Assembly (NCBI GenBank): GCA_046046245.1
Contig: JBJOKE010000057.1
Span: 1 to 7,692 of the forward strand
Direction of reading: 5' to 3'
From: UBA4615 sp046046245
Lineage (GTDB): Bacteria > Pseudomonadota > Gammaproteobacteria > Burkholderiales > Burkholderiaceae_E
Length of the DNA stretch: 7,692 nt
Below the pieces are notes generated by a model. The model was not told the origin of the DNA. It was given only the letters and a program-made list of their open reading frames with translations, and made no database searches. A program made the translations under genes and the position numbers. Of the stretch, positions 1 through 6,584 are shown piece after piece (position 1 is the stretch's first letter; each line of letters starts with the position of its first letter).

Positions 1-495
1 CTCGATGCGCGCATCGAGCACGACAGCATGCGCGAGCCCGTGCTGCTCACCGGTCGGGCCGGCGAGTTGCGCGCCACACCCGGATCGCTGTCGCTGCCGC
101 CGGTTGCGCTCGATCGACTGGGGTCGCCGTGGAATACAATCCGTCCCACCGGCGCGCTGACGGTGTCGTGGGACGGCGTCACGCTGCGAAGCGGGCGGTT
201 CGACGGCCGCGCCTCGATCGAACTCCGGCAGGCGGCCTCGGCGCTCACGCCGGTCCGTCCGCTCGGTGCCTATCGGATCGAGGTCGTGGGCTCGGGCGCC
301 CAGGCGCAGCTCCGGATGATTACACTCTCGGGGCCGCTGCGTCTGGAAGGCAGCGGCAGCTGGGATGCCAGATCGGGGTTGCGGTTCACCGCCGAGGCGC
401 TGGCCGAGGAGCCGGAGCGGGCGCGACTGCAGCCGCTGCTCGGTCTGCTCGGTCGACGCGAAGGCGAGCGCACGATCATCAAGATAGGAGCCTGA
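1..495 (+). CDS. gspN: Type II secretion system protein N (GspN), C-terminal part; 5' end outside the window
   Basis: The frame is open from base 1 and ends at TGA 493-495, giving 164 visible residues. GspN proteins are usually about 250 aa, so the N-terminal third, including the single inner-membrane anchor expected for the family, is missing because of the window edge. The visible part has the beta-rich periplasmic pattern of GspN: 'LSLPPVALDRLG', then 'GALTVSWDGVTL', 'LSGPLRLEGSGSW', and the typical ending 'LLGLLGRREGERTIIKIG'. GspN is an accessory, often dispensable T2SS component of the cell envelope whose exact role is unclear. It is followed after 3 nt by gspD, so the two genes share a transcript. 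The ATG at 28 lies within the frame but nothing suggests it is the true start. The family call rests on the C-terminal pattern plus position directly before gspD. Confidence 0.82.
   Translation, partial: LDARIEHDSMREPVLLTGRAGELRATPGSLSLPPVALDRLGSPWNTIRPTGALTVSWDGVTLRSGRFDGRASIELRQAASALTPVRPLGAYRIEVVGSGAQAQLRMITLSGPLRLEGSGSWDARSGLRFTAEALAEEPERARLQPLLGLLGRREGERTIIKIGA
485..490 (+). promoter_or_regulatory. Shine-Dalgarno site for gspD, supporting the TTG start
   Basis: The sequence TAGGAG lies inside the last codons of gspN and ends 8 nt before TTG at 499. This spacing is ideal and decides the start of gspD. The first in-frame ATG would be more than 200 codons downstream and would remove the signal peptide and the N0 domain. 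A GTG at codon 10 (526) has no comparable site. Confidence 0.7.
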
Positions 496-498
496 GTC

Positions 499-2982
499 TT
501 GCGCCTCGTACCGCTGCTGCGCCTCGTGTCGGGCCGGATCGCACGCGTCGTCGTGCCCGCGCTCGCGCTCGCGGCGATCGCGCTCCTGCAGCCCGCGGGG
601 ACCTCGTCCGCCCAGACGCCGGGCGCCGCACCCGCACGGCCCGCGCCGGGCGCGCCGATCACGCTGAACTTCAAGGATGCGGACATCGATTCCGTGGTGG
701 GCGCCTTCGGGCATCTGCTGAACCGGACCTTCGTCATCGACCCGCGGGTGCGGGGCAAGGTCACGCTCGAGACGCCGCGGCCGGTGTCGCCGGCGGTGGC
801 CTACGAGCTGCTGCAGTCGGCGCTGCGTCTGCAGGGCTTCTCGATCGTCGAGACCGGCGCGATCGCCCGCGTCGTGCCCGAGGCGGACGCCAAGCTGCAG
901 TCCGGCCCGGTCGACGCCGGCACCACGCCGCGCGCGTCCGGCGATCGCGTCGTCACGCAGGTCTTCCGCCTGACCTACGAGTCGGCGAGCAACCTCGTGC
1001 CGGTGCTGCGGCCGCTGATCTCGCCGAACAACACCATCGTCGCCTATCCGAACAACAACCAGCTCGTCATCACCGACTACGCGGCGAACCTGCAGCGGCT
1101 CGCCCGGATCATCGCCACGCTCGACAGCCCGGCCGCGGGCGAGGTCGAGGTGGTGTCGATGAAGCACGCGCTGGCGACCGACGTCGCGCTGCAGGTCTCG
1201 CGCCTGCTCGACGACCAGGCACGGGCCGGCGGCGGCGCGCCGGGCGCCACGGTCGATCCGGGGCAGCGGGTCACGGTGCTGGCCGACACGCGGATCAACT
1301 CGATCCTGATCCGGTCCTCGAGCCCGGCGCGGATGAACCTGGCGAAGAGCCTGATCGCGCGCCTCGACCAGCCCTCGTCCGAGCCCGGCAACATCCGCGT
1401 GGTCTACCTGCGCAACGCCGAGGCGACGCGACTGGTGCAGGTGCTGCGCGGCGTCCTCGTGGGCGACGGTGCGGGCGGCGCGGCGGGCGCGGGCGGCGCG
1501 TTCGGCGCCGGTACCCAGGGCGGCTTCGGCGGCGCCTTCGGGGCCGGCACCTCGACGCCCAACAGTCCCACGGCCGGCCTCGGCGGGGTGGGCGGTGCCA
1601 ACTCGCCGGGAACGACGCCGCTCCAGGGCTCGCAGCCGGGCGCCAGCGGCGTGACGACGATCAGCGCCGGCGGCGCCGTGATCGCGGCCGACCCGTCGAC
1701 GAACTCGCTGATCATCACGGCGCCGGAGCCGATCTACCGCAATCTCCGTTCGGTGATCGACAAGCTCGATGCCCGGCGCGTCCAGGTCTACATCGAATCG
1801 CTGATCGTCGAGGTGAGCGCCGACCGCTCGATGGAACTCGGCGTGCAGTGGCAGTTCCTGAACCAGGGCACGAACACCATCGGCGGCACCAACCTGCCGG
1901 CGCGCGGCACCGGCAGCAACATCCTCGACGTCACCACGAACGTGCTGGGCGTCGGGCGAGGCCTGAACGTGGGCCTCGTCTCGGCCAAGCCGATCCTCGG
2001 CTCCACGGCGGCGGGCACCGCGATCAACCTGGGCTTCCTGGCGCGCGCGCTCGAGACCGAGGCCGGCGCGAACATCCTCGCCACGCCGAACCTCGTGACG
2101 CTCGACAACGAGGAGGCGCGGATCATCATCGGCCAGAACGTGCCCTTCATCACCGGTTCGTTCTCGTCCACCGGCACGGCCGGCGGCGCGGTCAATCCGT
2201 TCCAGACGATCGAGCGCAGGGACGTCGGCACGACGCTGCGCGTGCGGCCCCAGGTGGCCGAGGGCGGCACGGTGCGGATGCAGATCTTCCAGGAGGTCTC
2301 GAGCGTGCAGGACGCATCGCTCGCGGCCGGCCTCATCACCAACAAGCGCGCGATCGAGTCGAACGTGCTGGTCGACGACGGGCAGGTCGTGGTGCTGGGG
2401 GGCCTGATCGAGGAACGCGTCGAGGGCGGCGTCAGCATGGTCCCGGGGCTCGGGCGGCTGCCGCTGCTGGGCAACCTGTTCCGCTACGACAACCGCAAGC
2501 GCGTGAAGACCAACCTGCTGGTGTTCCTGCGCCCGGTCGTGCTGCGCAACGCCGACGCGTCGTACGGCATCAGCGCGGACCGCTACGACTACATCCGCCA
2601 GCTGCAGGGCAACTCGACGGTGACGCCGAACGAGATCGTGCCCGAGCGGCAGTTCCAGCCGCAGCCGGTGTCTCCGATGCCGCCGCGGCCGGGCCAGCCG
2701 GGCATCGTCCCGCCGGGGATGTCGCCGCAGATCAACGAGGCGATGCCCGACCGCTGGCGGCCGGTGCCTCCGCGCACCGCACCCGTACCCGGGGTGGCGC
2801 AGCCGCCGGTGCCTGGTCTGCCGGCGCCGCCCGACGCACGGCCGGGCGCGCCGCTGCCGCAGCCGGGTGCAGCCGGTGCAGCGGGCGGCGACGGCGCGGT
2901 GATCCAGACCGCGCCGAACGAGATCGTGATCCCGCGGCGCCTGTCCGAGCCGGGCGGCGCGTCGGGGTCCAGCGTGAACTGA
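499..2982 (+). CDS. gspD: Type II secretion system secretin GspD (outer-membrane channel)
   Basis: This is the outer-membrane secretin whose multimeric ring lets folded exoproteins leave the periplasm. It has 827 aa, longer than the roughly 650-750 usual for GspD. Residues 1-38 are a signal peptide (arginines at 13 and 16, a hydrophobic stretch at 17-30, likely cleavage after SSA38). The N0 domain starts near residue 54 ('ITLNFKDADIDSVVGAF'), N1 covers about 150-213, N2 about 215-292 and N3 about 298-425. N3 is interrupted by a glycine-rich insertion at 322-384. The secretin core runs from about 428 to 700. It carries VPFITG at 548-553, 'FQTIERRDVGTTLRVRPQ' and the family signature 'VPGLGRLPLLGNLF' from 648, followed by 'KTNLLVFLRPVVL'. 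Residues 715-827 form a proline-rich tail unlike the usual S-domain. Start is TTG with a good ribosome site. The gspE start follows 7 nt after the stop. Confidence 0.96.
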   Translation: MRLVPLLRLVSGRIARVVVPALALAAIALLQPAGTSSAQTPGAAPARPAPGAPITLNFKDADIDSVVGAFGHLLNRTFVIDPRVRGKVTLETPRPVSPAVAYELLQSALRLQGFSIVETGAIARVVPEADAKLQSGPVDAGTTPRASGDRVVTQVFRLTYESASNLVPVLRPLISPNNTIVAYPNNNQLVITDYAANLQRLARIIATLDSPAAGEVEVVSMKHALATDVALQVSRLLDDQARAGGGAPGATVDPGQRVTVLADTRINSILIRSSSPARMNLAKSLIARLDQPSSEPGNIRVVYLRNAEATRLVQVLRGVLVGDGAGGAAGAGGAFGAGTQGGFGGAFGAGTSTPNSPTAGLGGVGGANSPGTTPLQGSQPGASGVTTISAGGAVIAADPSTNSLIITAPEPIYRNLRSVIDKLDARRVQVYIESLIVEVSADRSMELGVQWQFLNQGTNTIGGTNLPARGTGSNILDVTTNVLGVGRGLNVGLVSAKPILGSTAAGTAINLGFLARALETEAGANILATPNLVTLDNEEARIIIGQNVPFITGSFSSTGTAGGAVNPFQTIERRDVGTTLRVRPQVAEGGTVRMQIFQEVSSVQDASLAAGLITNKRAIESNVLVDDGQVVVLGGLIEERVEGGVSMVPGLGRLPLLGNLFRYDNRKRVKTNLLVFLRPVVLRNADASYGISADRYDYIRQLQGNSTVTPNEIVPERQFQPQPVSPMPPRPGQPGIVPPGMSPQINEAMPDRWRPVPPRTAPVPGVAQPPVPGLPAPPDARPGAPLPQPGAAGAAGGDGAVIQTAPNEIVIPRRLSEPGGASGSSVN
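1462..1650 (+). repeat. Glycine-rich low-complexity insertion in GspD with a duplicated GGAFGAGT unit
   Basis: GspD residues 322-384 are dominated by Gly, Ala, Ser, Thr and Pro and interrupt the N3 domain. Within it the octapeptide GGAFGAGT occurs at residues 332-339 (nt 1492-1515) and again at 344-351 (nt 1528-1551). The two 24-nt copies differ at three positions, all synonymous. This fits an old small tandem duplication with the peptide sequence kept. Flexible loops in this part of the secretin are known in the family. The repeat itself is what the sequence shows here. Confidence 0.75.
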
Positions 2983-2989
2983 GCACGCG

Positions 2990-4429
2990 ATGAGCCAGGT
3001 CTCGCCCGCCCGCTACGTCCCCTACGGCTATGCGCGCCAGAACCAGCTGCTGGTCTCGGGCGTGTCGGGCGATGCGATCGAGGTCTGGATCGGCGACGCG
3101 ACGCCGCCGCATGCGATCGCCGAGCTGAGCCGCACCCTGCCGCTGCGGGTCGTGCCGGTCCGCAAGCCGGCGACCGAGCTCTCGGCCGCGATCGCGAAGG
3201 CCTATTCGCAGCAGGAGGGCTCGGCTGCCGCGGTGGTCGACGAGGTCGAGAGCGACCTCGACCTGTCCCGGCTGCTGCAGGACATCCCGAAGATCGAGGA
3301 CCTGCTCGAGACCGAGGACGACGCGCCGATCATCCGGATGATCAACGCGCTGCTGACGCAGGCAGCGCGCGACGGTGCCTCCGACATCCACATCGAGGCC
3401 TTCGAGACCTACTCGCTGGTCCGCTTCCGCGTCGACGGCGCGCTGCGCGACGTGGTCCGCCCGAAGCGCGAGCTGCACGCCGCGCTGGTCTCGCGGATCA
3501 AGATCATGGCGCAGCTCGACATCGCCGAGAAACGGCTGCCGCAGGACGGCCGCATCACGCTGCGCATCGGCGGCCGGCCGGTCGACGTGCGGGTCTCGAC
3601 GCTGCCCACGGGCCACGGCGAGCGCGCGGTGCTGCGGCTGCTGGAGAAGGATGCGGGGCGCCTGGACCTGGGCAAGCTCGGCATGGCGTCGGCGACGCTC
3701 GCCGAGTTCGACCGGCTGGTGCACCAGCCGCACGGCATCGTGCTGGTGACCGGTCCGACCGGCTCGGGCAAGACGACCACGCTGTATTCGGCGCTCGCGC
3801 GGGTCGACTCGACCACCACCAACGTGATGACCGTCGAGGATCCGATCGAGTACGACCTCGAGGGCATCGGCCAGACGCAGGTCAACGCGCGGATCGACAT
3901 GACCTTCGCGAAGGCGCTTCGGTCGATCCTGCGGCAGGACCCGGACGTCATCATGATCGGCGAGATCCGCGACCTCGAGACCGCGCAGATCGCGGTCCAG
4001 GCCTCGCTGACCGGCCACCTGGTGCTGGCCACGCTGCACACCAACGACGCGGTCTCGGCGGTCACGCGACTGATCGACATGGGCGTCGAGCCGTTCCTGC
4101 TGTCGTCGTCGCTGCTGGGCATCGGCGCGCAGCGCCTCGTGCGCAAGCTGTGCCCGCAGTGCCGGCAGCCCGACCCGATCTCGAAGGGCTGGCGTGCGGT
4201 GGGCTGCCTCGCCTGCAACAAGACCGGCTACTCGGGCCGGACCGGCATCTACGAGCTGCTGACGGTCGACGACGAGATCCGCGCGCTGGTCCACCGCAAC
4301 GCGGGCGAGGGCGAGATCCGCGCGGCCGCGCAGCGCAACGGCATGCAGACGATGCGCGACGACGGCAACCGCTGGGTGCAGGCCGGCGTCACCTCGGTCG
4401 ACGAGGTGGTGCGCGTGACCCGAGACTGA
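2990..4429 (+). CDS. gspE: Type II secretion system ATPase GspE
   Basis: This is the cytoplasmic hexameric ATPase that drives pseudopilus assembly at the GspL/GspF platform. It has 479 aa, slightly short for GspE (about 500). Residues 1 to about 105 are the variable N-terminal region that would contact GspL. The conserved part begins near 112 ('APIIRMINALL', 'DGASDIHIEA'). Walker A is GPTGSGKTTT at 255-264. The Asp box is TVEDPIEY at 281-288. Walker B is DPDVIMIGEIRD at 317-328, with the catalytic Glu at 325. The His box is GHLVLATLHTNDA from 342. A zinc-binding pair of CxxC motifs follows (C388/C391 and C406/C409), then 'GYSGRTGIYELL'. The CxxC element separates GspE from PilT-type retraction ATPases, while context separates it from PilB. 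The ATG at 2990 has no clear Shine-Dalgarno, so coupling to gspD translation is likely. The stop overlaps the gspF start by one base. Confidence 0.97.
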   Translation: MSQVSPARYVPYGYARQNQLLVSGVSGDAIEVWIGDATPPHAIAELSRTLPLRVVPVRKPATELSAAIAKAYSQQEGSAAAVVDEVESDLDLSRLLQDIPKIEDLLETEDDAPIIRMINALLTQAARDGASDIHIEAFETYSLVRFRVDGALRDVVRPKRELHAALVSRIKIMAQLDIAEKRLPQDGRITLRIGGRPVDVRVSTLPTGHGERAVLRLLEKDAGRLDLGKLGMASATLAEFDRLVHQPHGIVLVTGPTGSGKTTTLYSALARVDSTTTNVMTVEDPIEYDLEGIGQTQVNARIDMTFAKALRSILRQDPDVIMIGEIRDLETAQIAVQASLTGHLVLATLHTNDAVSAVTRLIDMGVEPFLLSSSLLGIGAQRLVRKLCPQCRQPDPISKGWRAVGCLACNKTGYSGRTGIYELLTVDDEIRALVHRNAGEGEIRAAAQRNGMQTMRDDGNRWVQAGVTSVDEVVRVTRD

Positions 4430-5640
4430 TGGCGGCCTTCCGCTTCGAGGCCGCGACCGCGGCCGGACGCATCGAGAAGGGGATCGTCGACGCCGACAGT
4501 CCGAAGCAGGCGCGCGGCGTGCTGCGCGAGCGCGGGCTGACGCCGATCCAGGTCGCGCCGGTCGAGGAGCGGTCCGGCGGCGCGGGGTCGATCACGATCG
4601 GCGGCCGGCTGCGCGACGCCGAGCTCGCGATGGCGACGCGCCAGCTCGCGAGCCTGCTGTCGGCGCGACTGCCGCTCGAGCGCGCGCTCGCGGCGGTGGT
4701 CGAGCAGGCCGAGCGCGCGACGGTCCGCGACCGGTTCGCCGCGGTCCGCAGCGACGTGGTGGCCGGTCAGACCCTCGCCGCGTCGATGGGCAAGTTCCCG
4801 CGCGACTTTCCCGACGTCTACCGCGCGCTGGTGGCGGCGGGCGAGCAGTCGGGCGACCTCGCGCTCGTGATGTCCCGGCTCGCCGACTACGTCGAGTCCC
4901 GGACCGCGCTCACCCAGCGGGTCAAGCTCGCGTTCACCTATCCGGCGATCGTCACGCTGGTGGCGATCGCGGTGATCGTCGCGCTGCTGACCTACGTGGT
5001 GCCGCAGGTCGTGGGCGTGTTCGCGCAGACCAAGCAGAAGCTGCCCTTCCTCACCGTCGCGCTGATCGCGGTCTCCGACTTCCTCCGGCACTGGGGCTGG
5101 CTGCTCGCGATCGTGATCGCCGCGGCCGTGGCCGGCTTCCGATGGCTGCTGCGCAGCCCCTCGGTCCGGCTCGCCTGGCATGCCCGGCTGCTGCGTGCGC
5201 CGCTGCTCGGCCGCCTGATCCGCGGCGTGAACACCGCGCGCTTCGCGTCGACGCTGGCGATCCTGTCGGCGAGCGGCGTGCCGCTGATCCGCGCGCTCGA
5301 CGCGGGCGCGCAGACGCTCACCAACGACGCGATGCGGGTCAACGTCGACGACGCGGTCTCGCGCGTGCGCGAGGGCTCGAGCCTGTCGCGCGCGCTCGCC
5401 GCCGGCGGCCAGTTCCCGCCGGTGATGATCCACATGATCGCGAGCGGCGAGGCGACGGGCGAGCTGCCGGAGATGCTCGATCGCACCGCGAAGACCCTGT
5501 CGTCCGAGGTCGAGCGACGCACGCTCGCGCTCACCAGCCTGCTCGAGCCGCTGCTGATCCTGGTGATGGGGGCCGTGGTGCTGATGATCGTGCTGGCGGT
5601 GCTGCTGCCCATCATCGAGATCAACCAGCTGGTGAAGTGA
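4429..5640 (+). CDS. gspF: Type II secretion system inner-membrane platform protein GspF
   Basis: This is the polytopic inner-membrane platform protein that contacts GspE and GspL during pseudopilus assembly. It has 403 aa, the usual length. The start ATG at 4429 overlaps the gspE stop (TGATG), and 'MAAFRFEAATAAGRIEKG' is the typical GspF beginning. The frame stays open upstream into gspE, but that part is an off-frame shadow. Two homologous T2SSF domains are visible, each with its conserved GE-x-x-G motif: GEQSG at 138-142 and GEATG at 340-344. Three hydrophobic spans are seen: about 170-196, 222-240 and 372-397, the last ending in 'PIIEINQLVK' as in other GspF proteins. It is the last T2SS gene of this cluster, and a spacer of 92 nt with a weak hairpin follows. 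Confidence 0.97.
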   Translation: MAAFRFEAATAAGRIEKGIVDADSPKQARGVLRERGLTPIQVAPVEERSGGAGSITIGGRLRDAELAMATRQLASLLSARLPLERALAAVVEQAERATVRDRFAAVRSDVVAGQTLAASMGKFPRDFPDVYRALVAAGEQSGDLALVMSRLADYVESRTALTQRVKLAFTYPAIVTLVAIAVIVALLTYVVPQVVGVFAQTKQKLPFLTVALIAVSDFLRHWGWLLAIVIAAAVAGFRWLLRSPSVRLAWHARLLRAPLLGRLIRGVNTARFASTLAILSASGVPLIRALDAGAQTLTNDAMRVNVDDAVSRVREGSSLSRALAAGGQFPPVMIHMIASGEATGELPEMLDRTAKTLSSEVERRTLALTSLLEPLLILVMGAVVLMIVLAVLLPIIEINQLVK

Positions 5641-5660
5641 GACCGGCGCGGGGCCGGGTC
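5641..5660 (+). terminator. Weak imperfect hairpin directly after gspF
   Basis: GACCGGC (5641-5647) can pair with GCCGGGTC (5653-5660), with one bulged G and a 5-nt loop. It begins immediately after the gspF stop codon. No T-run follows, so this is at best a weak or Rho-assisted end of the gsp operon, and it could be a chance GC-rich pairing. Confidence 0.25.
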
Positions 5661-5665
5661 CACGC

Positions 5666-5694
5666 TTGAATCGGCGCGATCCGGCCGCATCTGG
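5666..5694 (+). promoter_or_regulatory. Possible weak sigma-70-type promoter for the DUF1232 gene
   Basis: TTGAAT (5666-5671) matches four of six -35 consensus bases. A poor -10-like ATCTGG lies 17 nt downstream (5689-5694), about 40 nt before the ATG at 5733. The -10 match is weak, so this is only a candidate. Read-through from gspF is the alternative. Confidence 0.2.
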
Positions 5695-5718
5695 CCCCCT
5701 CGGACCCGCCGCCTTTCC

Positions 5719-5724
5719 GGAGGA
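5719..5724 (+). promoter_or_regulatory. Strong Shine-Dalgarno of the DUF1232 gene
   Basis: GGAGGA ends 8 nt before ATG 5733. It is one of the best ribosome-binding sites in the window and fixes the start of the 100-aa protein. Unlike gspE and gspF, this gene therefore looks set up for independent translation. Confidence 0.7.
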
Positions 5725-5732
5725 CGCATCGC

Positions 5733-6035
5733 ATGTTCCCGCTCCGTGCCTGGACCTTCCTGAAGACCGTAGGCCGCGACGGCCTCGTGCTCGCGTTCGC
5801 GCTGCGCGACCCCGCGACGCCGCGCCTGCTGAAGGCGGCGATCGTGGCGCTGGCGCTCTACACGGTGAGCCCGGTGGACCTGCTGCCGGACGTCGCGCTG
5901 CTGTTCGGCTGGGCCGACGATCTCGCGCTGCTGATGGTGGGCATCCCGTTCCTCGTGAAGCGGCTGCCGCAGGCGGTCCGCGAGCGCGCCGAGCGCGCGC
6001 TGCGCACGCGCGGGGCGGGCGAACGACGCGTCTGA
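5733..6035 (+). CDS. DUF1232 (YkvA-type) small membrane protein
   Basis: The protein has 100 aa. It carries the DUF1232 hallmark 'YTVSPVDLLPD' at residues 43-53, followed by an acidic pair in 'GWADDLALL' (59-67). This matches the family pattern of a hydrophobic segment, SP-x-D-L-x-PD, a second hydrophobic segment and a DD pair. Hydrophobic stretches are at about 34-45 and 50-74. The C-terminal 25 residues are arginine-rich and probably cytoplasmic. No biochemical role is established for this family, and nothing here links it functionally to secretion. It lies 92 nt after gspF with its own strong ribosome site, so it may be transcribed by read-through or alone. The downstream neighbour is convergent. 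Family assignment is firm and function unknown. Confidence 0.9.
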   Translation: MFPLRAWTFLKTVGRDGLVLAFALRDPATPRLLKAAIVALALYTVSPVDLLPDVALLFGWADDLALLMVGIPFLVKRLPQAVRERAERALRTRGAGERRV

Positions 6036-6072
6036 GAGGCGGCTGCGGCCGGCCGGCCGCAGCCGGCGCCTC
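6036..6072. terminator. Perfect 24-bp palindrome between convergent genes, probable bidirectional terminator
   Basis: Positions 6041-6064 form an exact 24-bp palindrome with centre GGCCGGCC and outer arms GGCTGC/GCAGCC. GAGGC (6036-6040) can also pair with GCCTC (6068-6072) across a 3-nt bulge, giving a stem of about 15 bp in either transcript. The palindrome fills most of the 41-bp gap between the stop of the DUF1232 gene (6035, + strand) and the stop of the next gene (6077, - strand). That is where a shared terminator is expected. There is no clear T-run on either strand, so termination by the stem alone is inferred. Confidence 0.55.
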
Positions 6073-6076
6073 GCGC

Positions 6077-6493
6077 TCAGCCGACGCGCTGGAGAGAGGG
6101 CGGGACCGTGCGTCGCGATGCGCGGGTCAGCCACAGCGCCGCGTAGGCGATCGCGAGACCCCCGAAGACCGCCACCGTCGTCCAGCCGAGCGGGCCGCTG
6201 GCGGCTTCAGCGAGCTGGTGGTGGATCGACGCGGCGAAGCCGGCGGCGCAGCCGAGGCCGAGACCGACGCAGATCGCGTCGAGCGTCGGCCCCTCGGGCA
6301 CCTCGCGCAGCAGCCAGGTGATTGCCGAGACCGCGATCAGGCCGGCGCCGACCAGGCGCGCGAGGTAGAGCGCGTCGCCGTCGAGGGTGGCCCCGCCGTA
6401 CAGCCAGAGGAAGTCGGCGGGCGAGCAGAGCAGCGGGATCGCGAAGCCCACGGCGAGCAGCGACTGCGTGGTGAGGACCGGTACGGGAGACAT
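6077..6493 (-). CDS. Small four-helix integral membrane protein, function unknown
   Basis: The protein has 138 aa, read from the ATG at 6493 down to TGA at 6079-6077. An AGGA Shine-Dalgarno (TCCT at 6501-6504 on the + strand) lies 7 nt before the start. The frame is open further upstream to 6670, but that extension is Arg/Ala/Pro-rich and overlaps the neighbouring gene, so I reject it. Four hydrophobic segments are visible at about residues 9-32, 43-62, 71-90 and 104-123. Two motifs stand out: 'WLYGGATLDGD' after the first helix and 'LARLVGAGLIAVSAITWLLRE' in the second. This resembles small uncharacterised membrane proteins of the 'LYG...D...ARL-GA' type, but I cannot name a family with confidence. 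The C-terminus is basic and probably cytoplasmic. It lies 91 nt downstream of the lipocalin-like gene on the same strand, so the two could be co-transcribed. Confidence 0.75.
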   Translation of the reverse strand: MSPVPVLTTQSLLAVGFAIPLLCSPADFLWLYGGATLDGDALYLARLVGAGLIAVSAITWLLREVPEGPTLDAICVGLGLGCAAGFAASIHHQLAEAASGPLGWTTVAVFGGLAIAYAALWLTRASRRTVPPSLQRVG

Positions 6494-6584
6494 GGCGCGA
6501 TCCTGGGGCCGGCGCTGAGGTCGCCGGATCCGGTACTGTCGCGCGGCGCGACGCGGTGCGCAAGCTCGCACGACCGTCGGCGGC
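6494..6584 (-). other. Spacer of 91 nt with two short inverted repeats
   Basis: This gap separates the lipocalin-like gene from the small membrane protein gene on the - strand. It holds GTCGCGC/GCGCGAC around a single central base (6538-6552) and GTGCG/CGCAC with a 6-nt loop (6556-6571), the latter 13 nt past the lipocalin-like stop. These could weaken transcription between the genes or be operator-like, but neither is followed by a T-run and such pairings arise easily at this GC content. I see no convincing promoter. Confidence 0.25.

Noticed and set aside
129..2993. A very long open frame (954 codons) on the + strand overlapping all of gspD and part of gspN.
   Set aside because: Its translation is an Arg/Ala/Gly/Pro-rich low-complexity string with no domain, and it is the off-frame shadow of gspD. 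Third-position GC bias removes stop codons in such frames.
2732..4294. A long antisense open frame (520 codons) opposite gspE.
   Set aside because: The composition is dominated by Arg, Asp, Leu and His with no recognisable motif. It mirrors gspE, whose Walker and zinc motifs are unmistakable. It is a GC-bias shadow, as is the 394-codon antisense frame opposite gspF (4249-5433).
4150..4428. An upstream extension of the gspF frame into gspE, which could suggest a longer GspF or a gspE-gspF fusion.
   Set aside because: The extension lies wholly within gspE in another frame and has no similarity to GspF. The ATG at 4429 with the TGATG overlap gives the normal family N-terminus and length.
6524..6533. 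A 10-bp palindrome CCGGATCCGG upstream of the small membrane gene, a possible operator.
   Set aside because: Short GC palindromes are expected by chance at this base composition, and it has no regulator gene nearby or second copy in the gap.
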